Source of the DNA: Candidatus Symbiopectobacterium sp. 'North America'
GTDB lineage: Bacteria > Pseudomonadota > Gammaproteobacteria > Enterobacterales > Enterobacteriaceae
Direction: 5' to 3'
Assembly (NCBI RefSeq): GCF_015762685.1
Contig: NZ_PEHF01000049.1
Coordinates: 1 to 64,000, forward strand
DNA: 64,000 nt
Part shown: in pieces, positions 61,542-64,000 of the stretch
How positions within the stretch are numbered: the first letter of the stretch is position 1
How the letters are laid out: every line of letters starts with the position of its first letter
The notes under the pieces: generated by a model
What the model saw: the letters and a program-made list of their open reading frames with translations, nothing else
Database searches by the model: none
Told to the model about the DNA's origin: nothing
Position numbers and translations under genes: made by a program

Positions 61542-62465
61542 TTACGCGCTTTCATCCAGATAGAGGTGAAGGCGCGGAATCAGCAGCCGCAGCGCTTTCG
61601 GTCTGAATTTGGGTTGAGCGCTGTCAGCCAGGTAGTTTCCCAGCTCACCAATGACTGGAATGCGTGACGGATCGCGGCACAGCACTAATAAAGGTGACGG
61701 GCAAGGGTGTTGCACCTGTTTCTGCGCATCTTGATACTAAACCCGGGCGATCGGCTGTACTTTCACCGGTCGTTTAATCTTCAACACCGCGTCTTGTGGT
61801 AGTTTTTTAATATCAATAAGCTCCTGGGTGACCCGAGCGTGCCACGTGGCTTTTTCTGTCGATGAAATTCCTCGGGTTGCCTGAAGGCTTTTTTCCAGTT
61901 TTTCTAATACTGCCTCGCGCGTCAATGTATTCACCACATGCTTATTGGCCCAGCCAAAGCGCACTGTGTCGGGTTCGGTTAACAAGGTGAGTGAGCGATA
62001 GGCACTCAGTGTGATTAATCCGGGCAGGTGGGCGTGTACGAATTCAAACCGTTGCTCGGTAGCCAAACCGGATTCACGGGTAATCAACTGCTCCAGCTTT
62101 GCTTTCAAGGTGTTAATCGCCTCGACGGCATGTCGGATATGCTCGCATTCAGCCTCCGACACCAAAAAACACAGCGCACCGGGTAAGCGAATAGCAGCTT
62201 TGCTACTTACCGTCTCAGCATAATGATGGATAAATAAACGCTGGAAATGCGCCAGGCCCGCCTCACAGGCCGCTTCGCTTTGTAACGCCGTGACAGGGAT
62301 CTGGGTGATGGGATCGTGCTCTTTCCCTTTTTCCACGGTGGGGAGAGTGAACACTCGTGCGTTGAGCAGCGTAAGCGAGGCCAAACGCTGGCGAAATTCT
62401 GCAAGCTGTTGTTCCAGTGAAGAAAAAGTGTCGTGAAGGGCAGCAATCAGTTGATAGTGGTCCAT
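61542..62465 (-). pseudogene. tus: tus, replication terminus-binding protein, amber-interrupted
   Basis: Tus binds Ter sites and blocks replication forks from one side. The 307-codon sequence is co-linear with E. coli Tus (309): SSKAAIRLPGALCFLV, ARFEWVH-like QRFEFVHAHLPGLITLSAYR, RFGWANKH and KLPQDAVLKIKRPVKVQPIA. TAG at 61737-61739 replaces the Trp of P-I-A-R-V-W-Y (TGG to TAG). The remainder ([20 protein letters not shown]) lies in the same frame. The lost C-terminal fifth contributes DNA contacts, so fork arrest should fail unless the amber codon is suppressed. The Ter site upstream is intact. Confidence 0.92.
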
Positions 62466-62490
62466 AGCACCTCAGGGATAACGGTCTATT

Positions 62491-62509
62491 TTAGTTACAA
62501 CATACTTAT
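62491..62509 (-). promoter_or_regulatory. Replication terminator site (TerB-like)
   Basis: The sense strand of tus reads ATAAGTATGTTGTAACTAA 26 bp upstream of its ATG. That is the E. coli TerB core, including the GTATGTTGTAACTA essential block and the critical C of the strand-specific lock. In E. coli the same site overlaps the tus promoter and autorepresses it. It places the window in the terminus region. Confidence 0.9.
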
Positions 62510-62546
62510 AATGTGTCAAAACTATCCAAAGTCAGCAATAGTGTTA

Positions 62547-64000
62547 TCAAAAAGGTCTCCAGTTGCTGTTCATCTTCGGCCAAACCACGGGGAGACGGTA
62601 TAGTGAAGCGGAACCTTGCTGCCATGTTAACTGTTGGTTGGCATCGATCATGCCGAAATAGCGGATAGTGGAGTAGGGTTCAAAATCCCCCGCTTTGAAA
62701 TAAAAGCCCGGCAGGCGCAGGTCCAGAGCCAACAAGCACAGCATGGCGCCAACTGCCGCGGTGGATTTCGGGTTCTCGATACGGCCGAATTTATTGAACG
62801 GATACCAATCGCTGGTTTGGTAGCCCATCCAGTGACACGATACGGCTGATGGGCAACGGCTTAAGGTAACGGAACAGTGCCTGTATGCCGGGGAAACGCG
62901 ACGGGCGACCGGTAAGCAGCAACACATCACAATCATAGAGTGCCACTACCTCGCACAGAGAACGCAAATTTTGCGTGATGCTGATGCGGTTGGATAAAAA
63001 CTCGCCGTGCAACTTGCTTAGCCGAACGATAAGCGGCGTGTGCAGGATATCAAACGCGGCAGCATCCGCCGGTTGTTCACGCTGAATTTCGCCGTTCAAA
63101 TAGTCCAGCATCTTGCTGGTGGGACGTTGCGGCAGCAGTTCGGCGCTCATGTCGAGCGGATCTAACCCTTCATAGGCTTCGAGGATCGCACGCCCAATCG
63201 GCATCAGGATTTGTAGGGTGGACTGCTGACGCAGGGTAGATTGACCATCCATTCTGCCCGCGTTGCCAAACAGCTTGTCCATCAGGCTGTCCGGCGTGGC
63301 GATCCCGGCTTTTTTCAGTGACGCATGCAGTGCAGCCAGCACGTAGAGCTGGATCATATCCAGCAAGATATCGTCGCCCGCCACTTTGAAACCTTCGCGG
63401 AACATCAGCAATGGGCTGATTTTGACGTTACTGCCGATACTATCATCCAGCGTATACTGTGTTACCGCGAGATCGGTGGTACCACCGCCGATATCAATCG
63501 ATGCAACGCGCAAAGTTTGTCCTGGTTGCTCATCGGCATCGCACACCCGGTCTGGCCGCGCCTGGCTAGCGAAAAAGGCTTTGGTGTTGCCACCAAAATT
63601 GACCTGACTTTCGTTGTAGAGATAGACCATCTGGCCGCAGGTGGCTTCATCCCACTCCATTTGCATGTCAGGCACGGGGAAGCGGCTGGCCGCTTTCTCT
63701 TGTTCCGTATTGAAGCCATCATCCGCCGGGTGCCATCCCATCGTTTTCCAGACCAGACCAATGGCTTCTTGCATGCGACGGCGGAATATCTCGCGCTCAG
63801 GTTTTGGCATGGCGGAGGGCAGCGTCAGAATGATGTTACGCAGGCGGCGCGGTGCGCTGTCATTCATCATTTTGGCGCGCTGCGCCGCACTGTTTATCTG
63901 GCTCAACGCCTGTGCCAGCAGTTCACACAGCATCAGCGTCATCAGCGAACTGCGGCTATATTGTGCGGAAAATACCGGAAGACGATCGTTGAACGGCACA
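62547..64000 (-). pseudogene. srfB: srfB, virulence factor SrfB homologue, frameshifted and truncated (partial)
   Basis: The gene enters from beyond the window end. 402 codons are open: LPSAMPKPEREIFRRRMQEA, the actin/Hsp70-like phosphate loop VASIDIGGGTTDLAVTQYTL, GDDILLDMIQLYVLAAL and LLTGRPSRFPGIQALFRYLK. An extra base at 62824-62826 (S-L-D-G-Y-Q-T-S-D-W) shifts the frame. The other frame goes on with DWYPFNKFGRIENPKSTAAV and FEPYSTIRYFGM, but is cut about 100 codons later near the Ter site, well short of the usual SrfB C terminus. SrfB proteins work with SrfA/SrfC; the function is poorly defined. Confidence 0.85.

Overview
The window looks like the chromosome of a gamma-proteobacterium of the order Enterobacterales, near the replication terminus. 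Gene order is that of the Escherichia/Pectobacterium backbone: adhE-opp-yciU-cls-yciY, tonB-yciA-yciB-yciC-ompW, trp, trpH-yciO-rluB-btuR-yciK-sohB-yciN-topA-cysB, nth-rsx, and finally ydgA-manA-fumC-tus with a Ter site. A KdgM-type oligogalacturonate porin, trpG separate from trpD, an SrfB homologue and an arabinose locus of araBA/araFGH point to Pectobacteriaceae. About 20 of roughly 60 genes carry nonsense codons, frameshifts or deletions but are still easy to read. That is the profile of a recently host-restricted symbiont; a Symbiopectobacterium-like or Sodalis-like lineage is my inference, not shown by the sequence.

Layout. 1-4.6 kb: start of a probable IS110 transposase, an adhE pseudogene with a hexanucleotide expansion, and an oppA pseudogene. 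4.7-8.6 kb: intact oppBCDF. 8.6-18.5 kb: mostly intact housekeeping and envelope genes (yciU, cls, yciY, a chemoreceptor, yciI, tonB, yciA, yciB, yciC, a YkgJ-like protein, ompW, kdgM). 18.8-26 kb: the trp operon. Its promoter, TrpR operator, leader peptide and attenuator are all present, but trpE, trpG, trpD, trpB and trpA are broken. Only trpC(F) is an open frame, and it has a suspect second active site. A 12-copy 9-bp array that contains the Shine-Dalgarno sequence sits in front of trpB. 26-38.3 kb: trpH, yciO, rluB, yciK, yciN, topA and cysB intact; a GNAT gene, btuR, sohB and an alpha/beta hydrolase broken. 38.3-44.9 kb: intact nth and the whole rsxABCDGE electron-transfer operon, then a cnu pseudogene with a stop at codon 9. 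45-52.9 kb: arabinose genes, with araA, araB, araF and araH open, araG stopped, and araC cut and joined to the 3' end of ydgJ. 53-57.1 kb: four successive pseudogenes (yfeH-like transporter, acyltransferase, add, ACR3-like permease). 57.2-60 kb: ydgA and manA intact. 60.1-64 kb: fumC, tus and srfB pseudogenes around a conserved Ter site.

Together the losses remove fermentation (adhE), oligopeptide capture (oppA), tryptophan synthesis, corrinoid adenosylation, purine salvage, arabinose uptake and regulation, the class II fumarase and fork arrest. Topology control, DNA repair, cysteine regulation, iron-uptake energising, cardiolipin synthesis and the Rsx complex are kept. The most distinctive signal is a recurring pattern of small tandem duplications and micro-repeat deletions: the 9-bp array at trpB, the 6-bp array in adhE, a 13-bp duplication in trpA, a 16-bp duplication in the GNAT gene, and a 15-bp loss between LAR repeats in trpE. 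A two-copy 82-bp palindromic element lies in intergenic regions. No convincing defence island, CRISPR array, prophage, tRNA or rRNA gene was seen.
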